Below, one piece after another: positions 18,251 through 27,890 of a stretch of 64,000 nt of DNA. The DNA lies in the NCBI GenBank assembly GCA_019752635.1, contig JAIELX010000054.1, forward strand, positions 1-64,000, written 5' to 3'. The position numbers and the translations under genes were made by a program. Numbering within the stretch: position 1 is the first letter of the stretch; each line of letters opens with the position of its first letter. Below the pieces are notes generated by a model that saw only the letters and a program-made list of their open reading frames with translations, did no database searches and had not been told where the DNA came from. Source of the stretch: Candidatus Obscuribacterales bacterium. Its GTDB lineage: Bacteria > Cyanobacteriota > Vampirovibrionia > Obscuribacterales > Obscuribacteraceae.

Positions 18251-19060
18251 TTACTTTGAGTCGTACTGCAGTGCCTTGTCGACCAACTCTGCATCTCCGC
18301 CTTGTCCTGCAGTGCGCAACGCCGCTGCAAACTTCTTTGCCTTTGCGTGCGCATCGGGATCTTTTTCCGTGATTTCCATGGCGCGATACACGCTGAGCAG
18401 GTACTTCTTGAAATATGGCTTCGCCTCGGCGGTTTTGCCTTCTTTATCATAAATTGCGGCAAGTTTGCTGACCATGTCGATAACGTGATCGTTGTCGACA
18501 CCAAGCGCTTTCTCACCATAGGCGATACCACTCTTCAGGTCTGCCTTTGCTTCGACCATTTTGCCCTGATTGGTGTGAAGCACGGAAAGATTGTTCAGGG
18601 CCATTGCCATATAGCCTCCGCCCTTAGGCATCTTGGAGTAAATGGCCATGGCTCTGGTGTAAAGTGGTTCTGCTTCTTTGTACTTTTTTTGATCTTTGTA
18701 GAGATTGGCCAGATTGTTCAGCGTGTCGGCTACCGCGGGATCGGATTTCCCTAACTTCGCTTCGCGTATTTTTAAAGCCTTTTGAAACATGGGTTCCGCC
18801 TCGGCATATTTACCGGAATGATCGAGAATTACGCCCATGTTGTTTAACGTTCGAGCTACGCGAACATCGTCTGCCGGGAATTTTTTTGACTCTTTCATCG
18901 CTTCGGTAAATGACACCTCTGCTGCTTTGAGGTCGCCTTGTTCGTACTTCGTTTCGCCTTCATCGATGTGTTGTTGCCATGTCTTCGCCGCTTCGACAGA
19001 AAGAGCGCCGCAGGCCAGAGCTACCATTACGGCTGGAACAACTTTAGATAGGCGATTCAT
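18251..19060 (-). CDS. Exported TPR protein (kinesin-light-chain type repeats)
   Basis: This 269-residue protein has a signal peptide (residues 1-24, VVPAVMVALACGALSVEAA) and five or six TPR units of the about 42-residue kinesin-light-chain type. Repeated motifs include RVARTLNNMGVILDHSGKYAEA and VADTLNNLANLYKDQKKYKEA. Such repeats bind partner proteins, here outside the cytoplasmic membrane. A similar exported TPR protein is at 47508. The gene precedes the double kinase on the same strand, separated by a structured GC-rich gap. The partner is unknown. Confidence 0.85.
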   Translation of the reverse strand: MNRLSKVVPAVMVALACGALSVEAAKTWQQHIDEGETKYEQGDLKAAEVSFTEAMKESKKFPADDVRVARTLNNMGVILDHSGKYAEAEPMFQKALKIREAKLGKSDPAVADTLNNLANLYKDQKKYKEAEPLYTRAMAIYSKMPKGGGYMAMALNNLSVLHTNQGKMVEAKADLKSGIAYGEKALGVDNDHVIDMVSKLAAIYDKEGKTAEAKPYFKKYLLSVYRAMEITEKDPDAHAKAKKFAAALRTAGQGGDAELVDKALQYDSK

Positions 19061-19161
19061 TGCATACCCCTGTGTGTGAATTCAAGCGAAGCGGCCGGAG
19101 CGTTTTAGGAAGTGGATAATACCACCAAAAAGCGGTGAATTTCCTTCTGCTAGAAACGCAA

Positions 19162-19194
19162 AGGTGTGCGCTGCTGCTGTAGCTGCGCACACCT
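19162..19194 (-). terminator. Terminator hairpin downstream of the OsmC gene
   Basis: A perfect 10-bp stem (AGGTGTGCGC / GCGCACACCT) encloses a 13-base loop and starts 24 bases past the OsmC-family stop codon. On the minus strand it is followed by a T-rich stretch interrupted by GCG. Strand assignment rests on position after the gene. Confidence 0.6.
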
Positions 19195-19217
19195 CTGTTT
19201 TACATTTCAGTGCGCAG

Positions 19218-19661
19218 TTACGCGGGTTGACCTGCTGCTGTTTGCAGTTTGGCGTCCATTGTAATTTTTGCGTTGAACAGTTTGGAAATCGGGCAGCCGG
19301 TTTTGGCGTTGTCAGCCGCCTTGCGGAACTGTTCTTCAGTTGCTCCGGGAATTACAGCCGAAACTTCCAAGTGAACTTCCGTTACGGTGAAACCGGTGTC
19401 GAGCTTTTCCAACTTCACAGTTGCCGTTGTTTGAATCTTGTCGGCAGTGAGGCTGGCTTCGCCGAGCTGTGCGGATAACGCCATGGAGAAACATCCTGCA
19501 TGTGCTGCTGCGATTAGTTCTTCCGGGTTGGTACCCTTGCCGTCTTCGAATCTTGTTCCAAAGCTGTACTGTGTGTTTTGAAGTACGCCACTTTCAGTGG
19601 AGATTGTTCCCTTGCCGTCTTTCAGGCCTCTTTGCCATTCGGCGGATGCTTTTCTTTTCAT
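19218..19661 (-). CDS. OsmC/Ohr-family peroxiredoxin-like protein
   Basis: This 147-residue protein starts at ATG 19661 (MKRKASAEW), preceded by GGAGAG; a longer in-frame start at 19682 has no ribosome site. OsmC-family proteins reduce organic hydroperoxides using two cysteines. Both are present: Cys57 in AAAHAGCFSMAL and Cys123 in KTGCPISKLF. The length and the N-terminal strand with GKGTI.T.SG match OsmC proper more than Ohr. It is a single-gene unit with its own terminator at 19162 and is probably cytoplasmic. Confidence 0.92.
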   Translation of the reverse strand: MKRKASAEWQRGLKDGKGTISTESGVLQNTQYSFGTRFEDGKGTNPEELIAAAHAGCFSMALSAQLGEASLTADKIQTTATVKLEKLDTGFTVTEVHLEVSAVIPGATEEQFRKAADNAKTGCPISKLFNAKITMDAKLQTAAGQPA

Positions 19662-19761
19662 GGGTATCTCTCCGAAGTACATAACGCTTGAAAGAATATT
19701 ACATATGAGGGCTTTCGTAGGCTGTAGTTACGGAAAGTAACCATTCGGGCGCAAGATCGCC

Positions 19762-20730
19762 TCACCGACCCGTGGTGGCGTCTATAACGAGATCTTGAGT
19801 CAGTTCGACTGTCATATCAGTGCCGGCCGGAATCCTGAAATCGAGTCCGCGGTTGACCATGCCGCTGACGAGGAAGCCGCCGGGCAGACCCTTGACCGCT
19901 CCGGTGGCGGCAGCTCTAAGTCTTTCTGCCGCGGTAGCATTTGGTACCGGGCGGTCCAAACCAAAAGACGGACTTACAATGCTTGCAGCGGTCGAAAGAA
20001 CGGGCCCGGTAATCAAGCTGAATGGACCGCTAGCAAAGCTGATTCCGCTGATGGCTACTGATGTTGCTATATGTGGAGCGCCATTGAAAGGCAAAACTAT
20101 AAGGCCGCTTTTGTTTACCTTAAGGGGCAGGTCTTCGTTGTTACTAAATACCACCGTATCTGGTGCAGGCTGCGCGCAAATTGCGATTTGCTTTCCCGCG
20201 CAACTAATCTCCTGGAAACAGATAGTAAATGCAGCGCTGGCATTTAGCCAATTGCGCGATGAGAGTTTCGCTCCCAGTGAACTGCGCTGTCCGACTATGT
20301 TGCTTACTCGCCCCCTGATACGGGCACCTTGGGGCGCCAGTATCACCCCGCCGTACTCCAAGGGGACCATCAGCATTGCCTCAATTGCTTCTCCTGATTT
20401 TGCCGTGTCACTATTGAGTTCGTTCAATATTGCTACAGGAAATCGAGAGCCGCTCTTCAAAACAAATGCGCCTCGAATTGACCCCGGCTTGAGCCAGAGT
20501 GTTCGACTTCCCTGTGTCGAGGCTGTTGGCAAGGGTGGGCGCATCTGCCCTGCGGATGGCTCGTTGCCTGATCTTCGAGATGGTGGTGCGTCGATTTTGT
20601 CATCAGCGGATCCGGCTTGTGCGCTGGACGCCACCATTGCTTGTGAAAAAACGAATAGCAATGTCAGCCAAATTGTTTCAGGCTTGCACTGCTTATCGCG
20701 GGGGTGTAACCATGGGTGGTGCATAATCAT
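19762..20730 (-). CDS. Exported protein with GLPGGF motif, paralogue of 35342
   Basis: This 322-residue protein has an N-terminal hydrophobic export signal (IWLTLLFVFSQAMVASSAQA). A beta-rich middle (FPVAILNELNSDTAKSGEAI, then GGVILAPQGARIRGRVSNI) is followed by a glycine-rich hydrophobic stretch (about 230-300) and KGLPGGFLVSGM. The same order and the GLPGGF motif recur in the protein at 35342, so the two are paralogues. The 'surface value plus penalty' strands resemble beta domains of TrbI/VirB10-like or cell-surface proteins, but no domain can be named. The function is unknown. Confidence 0.65.
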   Translation of the reverse strand: MIMHHPWLHPRDKQCKPETIWLTLLFVFSQAMVASSAQAGSADDKIDAPPSRRSGNEPSAGQMRPPLPTASTQGSRTLWLKPGSIRGAFVLKSGSRFPVAILNELNSDTAKSGEAIEAMLMVPLEYGGVILAPQGARIRGRVSNIVGQRSSLGAKLSSRNWLNASAAFTICFQEISCAGKQIAICAQPAPDTVVFSNNEDLPLKVNKSGLIVLPFNGAPHIATSVAISGISFASGPFSLITGPVLSTAASIVSPSFGLDRPVPNATAAERLRAAATGAVKGLPGGFLVSGMVNRGLDFRIPAGTDMTVELTQDLVIDATTGR

Positions 20731-20782
20731 GCTCTAATAATATTTGCATTTGATCTGCTCGTCTATATCTCCGGAGGCATTC

Positions 20783-21084
20783 TTGTCAGTCTCGCAGATT
20801 AATCAAGTTGCCAGGCCGCCTAAAATTTCTCCCGGAATCGTCGCCTCTTTACAGGCGGGGCGGTATGATGAAGTCGGGCAAGGGTCTTGTTTTGGTGACA
20901 GCACTGTGTCTTATCGGTGTGCCTTGACACTATTATTTCCGAGGGACAAGGCGATGCCGTCGCGCTTGAGCTTCGTGGCGATGTTTATGCTCCGATGGGG
21001 CTGAAGACCAAGGCGCAGTCCGAGTATGCATTAGCGGAGATCAGTAAGCCGTCTCGGGAAACTCATTTGCTTAGCCATAACTAG
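20783..21084 (+). pseudogene. Decayed TPR-protein remnant
   Basis: A TTG start (20783) has a good GGAGG site (20773-20777). The frame reads through ISPGIVASLQAGRYDEV, a typical start of a TPR helix, then loses sense. From about 20930 another frame continues with IISEGQGDAVALELRGDVY and KTKAQSEYALAEISKP, the second half of a TPR, to TAG 21082-21084. At least one frameshift separates the pieces. The remnant is short compared with the intact exported TPR proteins in this window. Confidence 0.5.
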
Positions 21085-21169
21085 TCCGCCCGAATCGATT
21101 TCTGGAGATCGTCGGATTCATCGGTCCGAACCAAGTAGAATTACTCTGTTGGGACGGAGAGAAGACGAT

Positions 21170-21799
21170 ATGATAACTGGATATTCTGGCTTGATCTTGA
21201 GCTTGCTTGCGGTATTGATCTGCACGTTGACCGCAGCTGCGGAAGAGGGCGGCAGTTCCTACAGTAAGCGCACAATTATCAACAGCTCGTCAACCACATC
21301 AGGCGCCGGCGGCGGTAGTAGCAGCACCACCGGTAGTGGCGAAAACACAAGCTCGGGCAGCTCCAGCTCAACGTCTTCTACGGAGGTTGTCGAACAAAGT
21401 GGAATGGCCGGGTTTAGGCACTCCAATAAGTTTGTGCCAAAGTATAAGGAAAGAATTCAAACCTACAGGATGCAGATAGAGATGGGGATCTCGAAAGGAT
21501 GGCTCTCCCATGAGGATTCGGAAAAGTTCTCCAAGGAGTTGGGCCGGTTAGCCGCTCTAGAAGCTACTGTCGCAGAGAAGAACTACAGCAACAAAGCCGA
21601 CATCGACGATCTGGACAAGCAATTCACCAAATTCAACATGGAGTTCACCAACGCAGCCCAGAAGAAACCAGCTCCAGCGACGACAGCTGCGCCCGTCGTA
21701 ACTCCGACCGCCACTAAGCCAGCTCCTACTTCAAAGACACCGGCAAAACCGGCTCCTAAACCCGCCGCCAAACCAGCCAAACCAGCGGCCAAGAAGTAG
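21170..21799 (+). CDS. Exported low-complexity protein with Lys/Pro/Ala tail
   Basis: This protein has 209 residues from ATG 21170, with GGACGGAGAG just upstream; the in-frame TTG at 21149 would overlap that site. A signal peptide (residues 1-24) is followed by a Ser/Gly/Thr-rich segment (about 30-75), then a helical charged domain (about 80-160, FVPKYKERIQTYRMQIEMG ... SHEDSEKFSKELGRLAALEA). It ends in a histone-H1-like tail of PAK/PKPA repeats (about 165-209). The cationic tail suggests binding to an anionic polymer such as cell wall, polyphosphate or DNA. No family is recognised. Confidence 0.75.
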   Translation: MITGYSGLILSLLAVLICTLTAAAEEGGSSYSKRTIINSSSTTSGAGGGSSSTTGSGENTSSGSSSSTSSTEVVEQSGMAGFRHSNKFVPKYKERIQTYRMQIEMGISKGWLSHEDSEKFSKELGRLAALEATVAEKNYSNKADIDDLDKQFTKFNMEFTNAAQKKPAPATTAAPVVTPTATKPAPTSKTPAKPAPKPAAKPAKPAAKK

Positions 21800-21961
21800 T
21801 TTCGGGCATTTTGGAGAAGCAGGGAATACTGCTCGTCAGTTCACAAGAATGCCACAATTCGCAATTATTATGACGAGGTCTGAGGATTCCCGCATCAGTT
21901 TCTGGTGGCACGTTGGGCATGGGAATGCGCTCAATTACACACGCATTCCACTGGGAGCCTT

Positions 21962-22633
21962 GTGCGCAGTCACTCACATGAGCGGGTATCGCCCGCGGTA
22001 TGCATCAATTTCATCAATGCTGTTGTGCTTTGTGCGATCTGTTGTGGCGGTGCCGCAGCCAGCCCGCCGGCTGACGGCGGTAAGCAAGGTCTGGCCATGT
22101 TGTCGGATCGCACGGCTGAAGCCACTGTGGAGCGAATGCTGACTGAAGTTGGCAGCGATTCGCACAAGGGCATCAAGTTGCGCATGGTCGTGAATGCTAC
22201 AGCCAACAGTGTTTGGCATGCAATTTGCGATAACAACGATAATGATCCGGACGTGAAGTATTCCAAAATCACTCGAATTTCTGATACTGAAAGGCTGCTG
22301 GAACAAAAGTATGGCGCCATTCCGTTTCTTGGCAGTACGACTTGTGTTCTTCGAATCAACGAAGATCACCTGAAGCGCATCGACTACGAACTGGTTCGCT
22401 CCGATTGCCTGTCCAAGTTCGCCGGTATGTGGGTGCTGTCCCCCGGGGCTGACGGCAAATCAACCATTGTTGAAGTGTCTAATCAGATTAAATTGAAGTT
22501 TCCGATGCCGCAGAAAATTGTCGACAGTTTTGCCAAACACAAATTAAAGTCTCGAGCTTTACTCGTCAAAAAAACGGCTGAGGCCGCTGAGCTTCATATA
22601 GTGGATGCGTCGGTAACAACAACAATCAAATAA
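21962..22633 (+). CDS. Exported SRPBCC-like (polyketide-cyclase fold) protein
   Basis: This protein has 223 residues from GTG 21962, chosen because GGGAG precedes it and a hydrophobic export segment follows (INAVVLCAICCGGAAA). The alternative GTG at 21905 has no ribosome site. The mature part has the SRPBCC order: KLRMVVNATANSVWHAICD..., then strands carrying SKITRISDTERLLEQKY and STIVEVSNQIKL, and a final helix with KFPMPQKIVDSFAKHKLKS. Members bind lipids or aromatic ligands. The ligand is unknown. The next gene converges, with 15 bases between stops. Confidence 0.7.
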   Translation: MRSHSHERVSPAVCINFINAVVLCAICCGGAAASPPADGGKQGLAMLSDRTAEATVERMLTEVGSDSHKGIKLRMVVNATANSVWHAICDNNDNDPDVKYSKITRISDTERLLEQKYGAIPFLGSTTCVLRINEDHLKRIDYELVRSDCLSKFAGMWVLSPGADGKSTIVEVSNQIKLKFPMPQKIVDSFAKHKLKSRALLVKKTAEAAELHIVDASVTTTIK

Positions 22634-22648
22634 CTAGAGCCGGTCCGC

Positions 22649-23419
22649 CTAAAAGGGAAGAGAAGGGTGTATCGCACCAACTTCTATCATTTCCCACTCT
22701 CCGCTTGCCGTCTTTCCGAGCTTACTTTCGATCATCCAGCCTCTGTGGAGTTCACTCAGCAGCGCGGGCGGAAGTTTGAACGGTCCCACCACCAAATCCG
22801 TCGGCAGCACGGGCAATGACCAGACTTCGAGCCAGAGTCTGTCTCCGGCAATTTTGAAAACGTCGTGGCGTCCGAAATCCACTTTCTCAACATACCGCTT
22901 GAGAGTTTTGTTTTCCGCTAAGTGCCGAGTAAGGTCGCGCGACAGTCTGGCGCTCTGTAAATCCAGGTCTTCCAACTTCTCTTTAAGTTCATTCACTCGC
23001 TGTAAGCATGAAGGCGTAATGTAGTTGCGACGCGAAAGCCATTCGCAAAAGTCAAATATGATGTCCCGTGTGGAGGCTCTCATTGCGGAGTCGCTCGAGA
23101 TTTCGCGCAGAAGACAATAGCGAAAGAAATGATCAAGGTTATCGAGCATGCGTTGCGCTCCAAGCATGCTGCAATAGCTTCTTGCACTAGTTTCGAATGG
23201 CAGGACTTCGCTCGGTAGCAGCGTCTCCGGTCCGTGTTCGTCCAAGTGGTGGCACAACACGTCTAATACTGCCGCGCTGTCGTGATAGACCGACGGAGGC
23301 GCTATCCTGCGAATGTCGTGCAGGTAACCGTCCATGGTTTCATCGATTGTGGGCGTACAGAATGGTTCGATTGCTCGAGCCTTCCGATAAACGTCCATTT
23401 GAATTACATTACCGGTCAT
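22649..23419 (-). CDS. Hypothetical protein, 256 aa
   Basis: The start at ATG 23419 (MTGNVIQMDVYRKAR) is favoured by GAGG six bases upstream; an alternative is 23455. The protein is soluble, with a helical N-terminal half containing FFRYCLLREISSDSAMR and a coiled-coil-like segment (about 155-190, RVNELKEKLEDLDLQSARL). The C-terminal half contains DFGRHDVFKIAGDRLWLEVW and a proline-rich LPPALL. There is no signal peptide, membrane segment or metal motif. It is not a family I recognise. Confidence 0.65.
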   Translation of the reverse strand: MTGNVIQMDVYRKARAIEPFCTPTIDETMDGYLHDIRRIAPPSVYHDSAAVLDVLCHHLDEHGPETLLPSEVLPFETSARSYCSMLGAQRMLDNLDHFFRYCLLREISSDSAMRASTRDIIFDFCEWLSRRNYITPSCLQRVNELKEKLEDLDLQSARLSRDLTRHLAENKTLKRYVEKVDFGRHDVFKIAGDRLWLEVWSLPVLPTDLVVGPFKLPPALLSELHRGWMIESKLGKTASGEWEMIEVGAIHPSLPF

Positions 23420-23814
23420 AGGTGCCTCTGCGCATGTGTATGCGGGATTTGCCAATTCAACGAATCATCATCCCCTTCTTTCCTTCGGTGATCAAGGTGG
23501 CGATGTACATACGGGATGGATATATTCACGGGGCGGAGTCCGAACATCGTTGTATGGACAATGTTTGTAGCCTTCAGGACACTTTGTTAATGTTCTCAAG
23601 CGTATCGCTTGCCCCCTGAACAATATGTTTTCGGTAGTGGACCGCTTTGCCGATAAACACTGAACTGAATCTCATGATTCGAATCGAGCGAAAGCTGATC
23701 TAAGCAGGGCACAGAGGTTTTGGCATTTGGCTTTTTGAATCGACGATTACGAGTCATCGCTTTATTGAAAGAATCTCATCATCAATTGCGCTTTTTTATG
23801 AAGAGTGCCTATCC
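23420..23814. other. Divergent intergenic region
   Basis: This 395-base gap lies between divergent genes (22649 minus, 23815 plus), so it should hold both promoters. ORFs up to about 75 codons occur but look random. I see no strong sigma-70 pair, repeat or RNA structure. Confidence 0.5.
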
Positions 23815-26800
23815 ATGAGGTGTTCGTGCTGTTCTTGTGAGAAGATTACACATACCAATCCACGCTCTGGCGGCGCCATGAAGACTTTTCTGCATTCAAA
23901 AATGAGATTGCTCGATTACTTCGACGATTTTACCTTGCAGAAAGGAACGGCTTACTTTCGAGACCAGCGTGTTTACAGCGTCGACGCGAAGGGCGTGAAT
24001 ATCCGTGGAATGGTCAAAGGATCAGCGTCGAGGACATACGGAACGCAGTTGGTTTTGAGGGAAGATGGTTCCCTGAAACGTACTTCCTGCACCTGTCCTG
24101 TCGGATATGACTGCAAACACGCTGCGGCCGTAATGATCGCTTTCCTGCGCGACGTACCGGCCGATTACATTTTTATGCACGAGAACGTGTCTTTTGCCCC
24201 GAGTCAAGTTTCATCCGATCAGGCGATGCCGGCGGCCGACTCGCCGGAAGCGGAACTTGCTGCCATCCTTCCGGGCGGCGAAGTTCAGCGTGCGCTTCGT
24301 GAAGTTCTGGAAGCTAGAGAGTTTGAGAATGCCAGTAAGGATGTTTATGTCGGACAGACGAACATCGGTCCGCTCTACAAGCCCAAGACCAGGGTTGTGT
24401 ATGTGGTGAGCACTAACTTGAAGCCTCATCCGATCAGTCAGCTCGAAGCCGGTACTGTCGGGCTGCACAAAGACGGCTCCTTCGGGGCGTTTCGGGCACT
24501 GCACCTGAGCAACTTTACCAGTACTAATGTGCCTGCCTATGCCACGCGTGAAGATGTTGAGGTTACCGCACTCTGGTCTCTTGCCGCCGGCAACGCCTGG
24601 TATCCATCTCGTCTTGCCGGTTTTCCGCCGGAATTGGTGAATGCTGTCGTTACGCGTGTTCTGTCTACGAACCGTTGTTATTTTGAAACTGCCGGCGGTG
24701 CCCCGTTGCGCCCTGGTGCTGCCAGACAGGGGGTTGTTTGCTGGAGAAGAATAGAACGTGACAAATACATTCTTGAAGTTTCCGTCGCCCCGGGTGATTC
24801 CTCCGTACATTGCCTGCGTTGGGGGGCACCATGGTATGTCGATGAGAAAACAAACGAGTGCGGACCGATCGAAATCGGATTGGGCGAGGCTGTGTTATCA
24901 CAGCTTTTCGAGATTCGTGCGGTTGGCGAAACTGAGGCTCGAGGACTTCCGTTAATGCTGGCTGATATGGGGCTGTCGGACATAATTCCGCCGCCGCCGT
25001 GCGCCAATCCTTTGATACTGAATTTGGTGCCGTCTACGCCGGCTCTGACAGTCGAGCTTGTTGCCCCTTCCACAGACGCAAGCGGCGCGAAATTTCCAGC
25101 TGTTGTGTTGACATTTGAGCGAGCAATGGAACGCGTCTACAAAGACGATGATGGCAAGCTGACGGTGGATCGTTGTGATAAGAGGTCCGAAGCGTTGGCG
25201 TCGCAGCGGTTGATAGAACTTGGTATGGAGCAGCGAAATGCCGACTTCTTCGGCAAACCCGGTGATACGCTTTTCTACTGGTTTCAGGACTCGTCCAAAT
25301 GGCTGGATTTCGCTTCCTGCGAGTTGACCAAACTACGAGAGGCCGGCTGGAGGATTTCGGACAAATCTGAGCTTGCATTGCGTCCGGTTGAATTGACCGA
25401 CGAAAATCTCGATTTTCAGGTCAAGGATGACGGCAACTGGTGGTTCTCGTTGGCTTTGCATATTGATGTCGGCGGTAAAAAGATACCGTTGTTGCCATTG
25501 CTGTTGGCTGCGTTGAGGCAACTCCCCGTTAGCGCCAACATTGCCGCTTCGGTGGAACTGCTCAATCGAGATGGCAAGTTCTATTCTTATCTGAGTGATG
25601 GCAAGCTAATTTCTTTACCGTTTGAACGAGTGCGTTCGATCATTACGTCGCTACAAGAAATGATTGCGCGCGCGGGTACCAATTCCAGTGTGAAAACTTC
25701 TGTGCTCCATCTCAATGAGATGCTGGGCGATGAATCCATGTTTCACAGCAGGTGGACTGGTGCCGAGCGAGTTTTGGAGCTGGCAGCGCGCCTGCGGCGA
25801 CTTGTGCAGCCGTGTGAGATGGCACCGCCTGCGATGCTGGTGGCGGAACTACGTCCATATCAGATAATGGGAATGCGCTGGTTGCAAAAAGTGGCTGCTG
25901 AAAAATTCGGCGGCATTCTCGCTGACGACATGGGACTGGGCAAGACCATTCAGCTGCTTGCGCATGTTTGTTTGGAGAAAGAAGCCGGGCGCATGAAATC
26001 TCCCTTCCTGGTTGTTTGTCCGACAAGCGTGCTTCCGAACTGGGTGGCCGAGACACGGAAATTTGCACCAGACTTAAGAATCCTGGCTTATCGCGGAGGC
26101 GATCGCTCGCGTCACAATGAGCAACTTGATCAGTTCGATATCGTAGTTACTACATATCCGTTGCTCACGCGCGATGCGGATGAAATGCAGAACCGGCAGT
26201 GGCACGGCGTAGCTTTGGACGAAGCCCAGGCAATCAAGAATGCAAACACAAGAGTTGCGCGCGCCGTGCGCGGTTTACAGGCTGAACACCGCTTTTGCCT
26301 CACCGGTACGCCTGTGGAAAATCATCTTGGCGAACTCTGGTCACATTTCCAATTCCTGATGCCGGGTTTACTTGGCGATCAGCAGACGTTTAATTCTTGC
26401 CTGCGATATCCGATCGAGAAAGAAGGCGATCTTTCGCGTAAAGCTGCATTGGCTGCGCGGGTGCGTCCATTCCTTTTGCGCCGCACCAAGAAGGACGTTG
26501 CCACCGAACTGCCGGATAGAACCGTAATCATTCAGTATGTCGAGCTGGAGGGAGACCAGCGAGATCTCTATGAAACTGTTCGACTGGCTTCTACAAAACA
26601 AGTGCGCGACGAGATTCAGAAGAAGGGCTTCAAACAAAGTCAGATTATGATCTTGGACGCGCTCCTTAAACTCAGACAAGTGTGTTGCGATCCACGCCTT
26701 GTAAAATTGAGCGCAGCCAGCAAAGTCAAGGAAAGCGCAAAGCTCGACATGCTGACGGAGATGATTGAACAGTTGGTGGAGGACGGGCGAAGAATTCTGC

Positions 26801-27255
26801 TTTTCTCTCAGTTCACAAGCATGCTCGATCTAGTTGAACAAGCGTTGATTGAGCGTGAGATTCGATTTGTACAGTTGCGCGGCGATACACGCGACAGGGC
26901 GCTGCCGGTTCAACAATTTCAGTCCGGTGAGTTTCCCGTATTCCTTTTAAGTCTTAAAGCCGGTGGTGTTGGTCTTAATCTGACCGCCGCCGATGTCGTA
27001 ATTCACTATGATCCCTGGTGGAATCCCGCAGTGGAGGAGCAGGCCACGGATCGTGCACATCGGATCGGCCAGACTAAACAAGTTTTCGTATATAAGTTGA
27101 TTGCGCGCGGCACTATTGAACAACGCATGCTTGATCTGCAGGATCGCAAACGTTCGCTGGCTGGAAGCATTTATGACGAGAGCGCTGATCTAAGTGGTGC
27201 TTTCACGGAAGCGGACCTTACCGCATTGCTCAATCCGATTGACGATTATCAGTAG
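23815..27255 (+). CDS. SNF2-family ATPase fused to N-terminal SWIM zinc finger
   Basis: This protein has 1146 residues from ATG 23815; ATG 23878 (MKTFLHSKM) is an equally possible start because neither has a clear ribosome site. The SWIM finger is Cys92-x-Cys94-x5-Cys100-x-His102 (CTCPVGYDCKH). A roughly 550-residue spacer follows. Then comes a Swi2/Snf2 ATPase with motif I DDMGLGKTIQ (about 704-713), DEAQ box, TGTPVENHLGELWSHFQFL, the C-terminal lobe and motif VI QATDRAHRIGQT. Such enzymes translocate on double-stranded DNA and remodel bound proteins. The gene stands alone; a split counterpart is at 37474-42304. It overlaps the convergent gene at 27249 by 7 bases. Confidence 0.92.
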   Translation: MRCSCCSCEKITHTNPRSGGAMKTFLHSKMRLLDYFDDFTLQKGTAYFRDQRVYSVDAKGVNIRGMVKGSASRTYGTQLVLREDGSLKRTSCTCPVGYDCKHAAAVMIAFLRDVPADYIFMHENVSFAPSQVSSDQAMPAADSPEAELAAILPGGEVQRALREVLEAREFENASKDVYVGQTNIGPLYKPKTRVVYVVSTNLKPHPISQLEAGTVGLHKDGSFGAFRALHLSNFTSTNVPAYATREDVEVTALWSLAAGNAWYPSRLAGFPPELVNAVVTRVLSTNRCYFETAGGAPLRPGAARQGVVCWRRIERDKYILEVSVAPGDSSVHCLRWGAPWYVDEKTNECGPIEIGLGEAVLSQLFEIRAVGETEARGLPLMLADMGLSDIIPPPPCANPLILNLVPSTPALTVELVAPSTDASGAKFPAVVLTFERAMERVYKDDDGKLTVDRCDKRSEALASQRLIELGMEQRNADFFGKPGDTLFYWFQDSSKWLDFASCELTKLREAGWRISDKSELALRPVELTDENLDFQVKDDGNWWFSLALHIDVGGKKIPLLPLLLAALRQLPVSANIAASVELLNRDGKFYSYLSDGKLISLPFERVRSIITSLQEMIARAGTNSSVKTSVLHLNEMLGDESMFHSRWTGAERVLELAARLRRLVQPCEMAPPAMLVAELRPYQIMGMRWLQKVAAEKFGGILADDMGLGKTIQLLAHVCLEKEAGRMKSPFLVVCPTSVLPNWVAETRKFAPDLRILAYRGGDRSRHNEQLDQFDIVVTTYPLLTRDADEMQNRQWHGVALDEAQAIKNANTRVARAVRGLQAEHRFCLTGTPVENHLGELWSHFQFLMPGLLGDQQTFNSCLRYPIEKEGDLSRKAALAARVRPFLLRRTKKDVATELPDRTVIIQYVELEGDQRDLYETVRLASTKQVRDEIQKKGFKQSQIMILDALLKLRQVCCDPRLVKLSAASKVKESAKLDMLTEMIEQLVEDGRRILLFSQFTSMLDLVEQALIEREIRFVQLRGDTRDRALPVQQFQSGEFPVFLLSLKAGGVGLNLTAADVVIHYDPWWNPAVEEQATDRAHRIGQTKQVFVYKLIARGTIEQRMLDLQDRKRSLAGSIYDESADLSGAFTEADLTALLNPIDDYQ

Positions 27256-27890
27256 TCGTTGGACGCTTCGAAAATGTACCAGTTGTCTTTCATGTGCAAG
27301 GGGCCGGTTTTGTCGTAATACTTTCGTCCGAAAGGGGTCTGTCCTTTGGTCGGATTCATTACGAAACCGTCGACCAGTGTGTCTGGTCCCAATCCGTCCA
27401 TCCGCACGCTTGTGACGATCCACACTGAATCATTTTTTTTATCGACTACAACGTCGTACACGGGAAATGGTCCGTGCTGTTCGCGTGGTTTGTCGCCCGG
27501 ACAGGCGCGGCGATCCGGCTGTTTAGTCTCATGCGCTTTGCGGGCAACGTGGTCCAGGTGAGGGCGGAAAAGCCAGAAGCAAATGAATTGCGGTAACTGA
27601 GTCAACGGCAAAACGCACAGTCCCGCCATGATCGGAACAATTAGTAAGCGGCGTTTCATCAGCCGCGATTGAACTTCCTCGGATTTTCCCGCCTTACGAC
27701 GCGTTTTATTGTATTGAATCAGCATCCATATCCAAATCGGGCCAACCAGTAGCCAGATCAGTACGCCAAACCCGTTGAGGTCGGAGCCGCCGGGAAGGTG
27801 CGAGCGATAGAGCGTGAGTACGGTGGCAAAAAAGGCCACAAAATTGACGATTGCAAACGGTATTCTTGTTTTGTCGTCACGAGAATTCAT
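27249..27890 (-). CDS. Hypothetical membrane protein
   Basis: This 213-residue protein has hydrophobic segments near residues 10-30 (IPFAIVNFVAFFATVLTLY), 41-60 (GVLIWLLVGPIWIWMLIQY) and 82-110 (LLIVPIMAGLCVLPLTQLPQFICFWLF). A soluble C-terminal domain (about 140-213) contains VYDVVVDKKNDSVWIVTSVRMDG and ends WYIFEASNDY. The first pair of TM helices is separated from the third by a basic loop (NKTRRKAGKSEE). Its stop overlaps the SNF2 gene stop. No family is recognised. Confidence 0.7.
   Translation of the reverse strand: MNSRDDKTRIPFAIVNFVAFFATVLTLYRSHLPGGSDLNGFGVLIWLLVGPIWIWMLIQYNKTRRKAGKSEEVQSRLMKRRLLIVPIMAGLCVLPLTQLPQFICFWLFRPHLDHVARKAHETKQPDRRACPGDKPREQHGPFPVYDVVVDKKNDSVWIVTSVRMDGLGPDTLVDGFVMNPTKGQTPFGRKYYDKTGPLHMKDNWYIFEASNDY

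Noticed and set aside
19820..20737. 305-codon plus-strand ORF antisense to the exported protein at 19762
   Set aside because: The minus-strand frame has a signal peptide and a paralogue at 35342; the antisense frame has neither.
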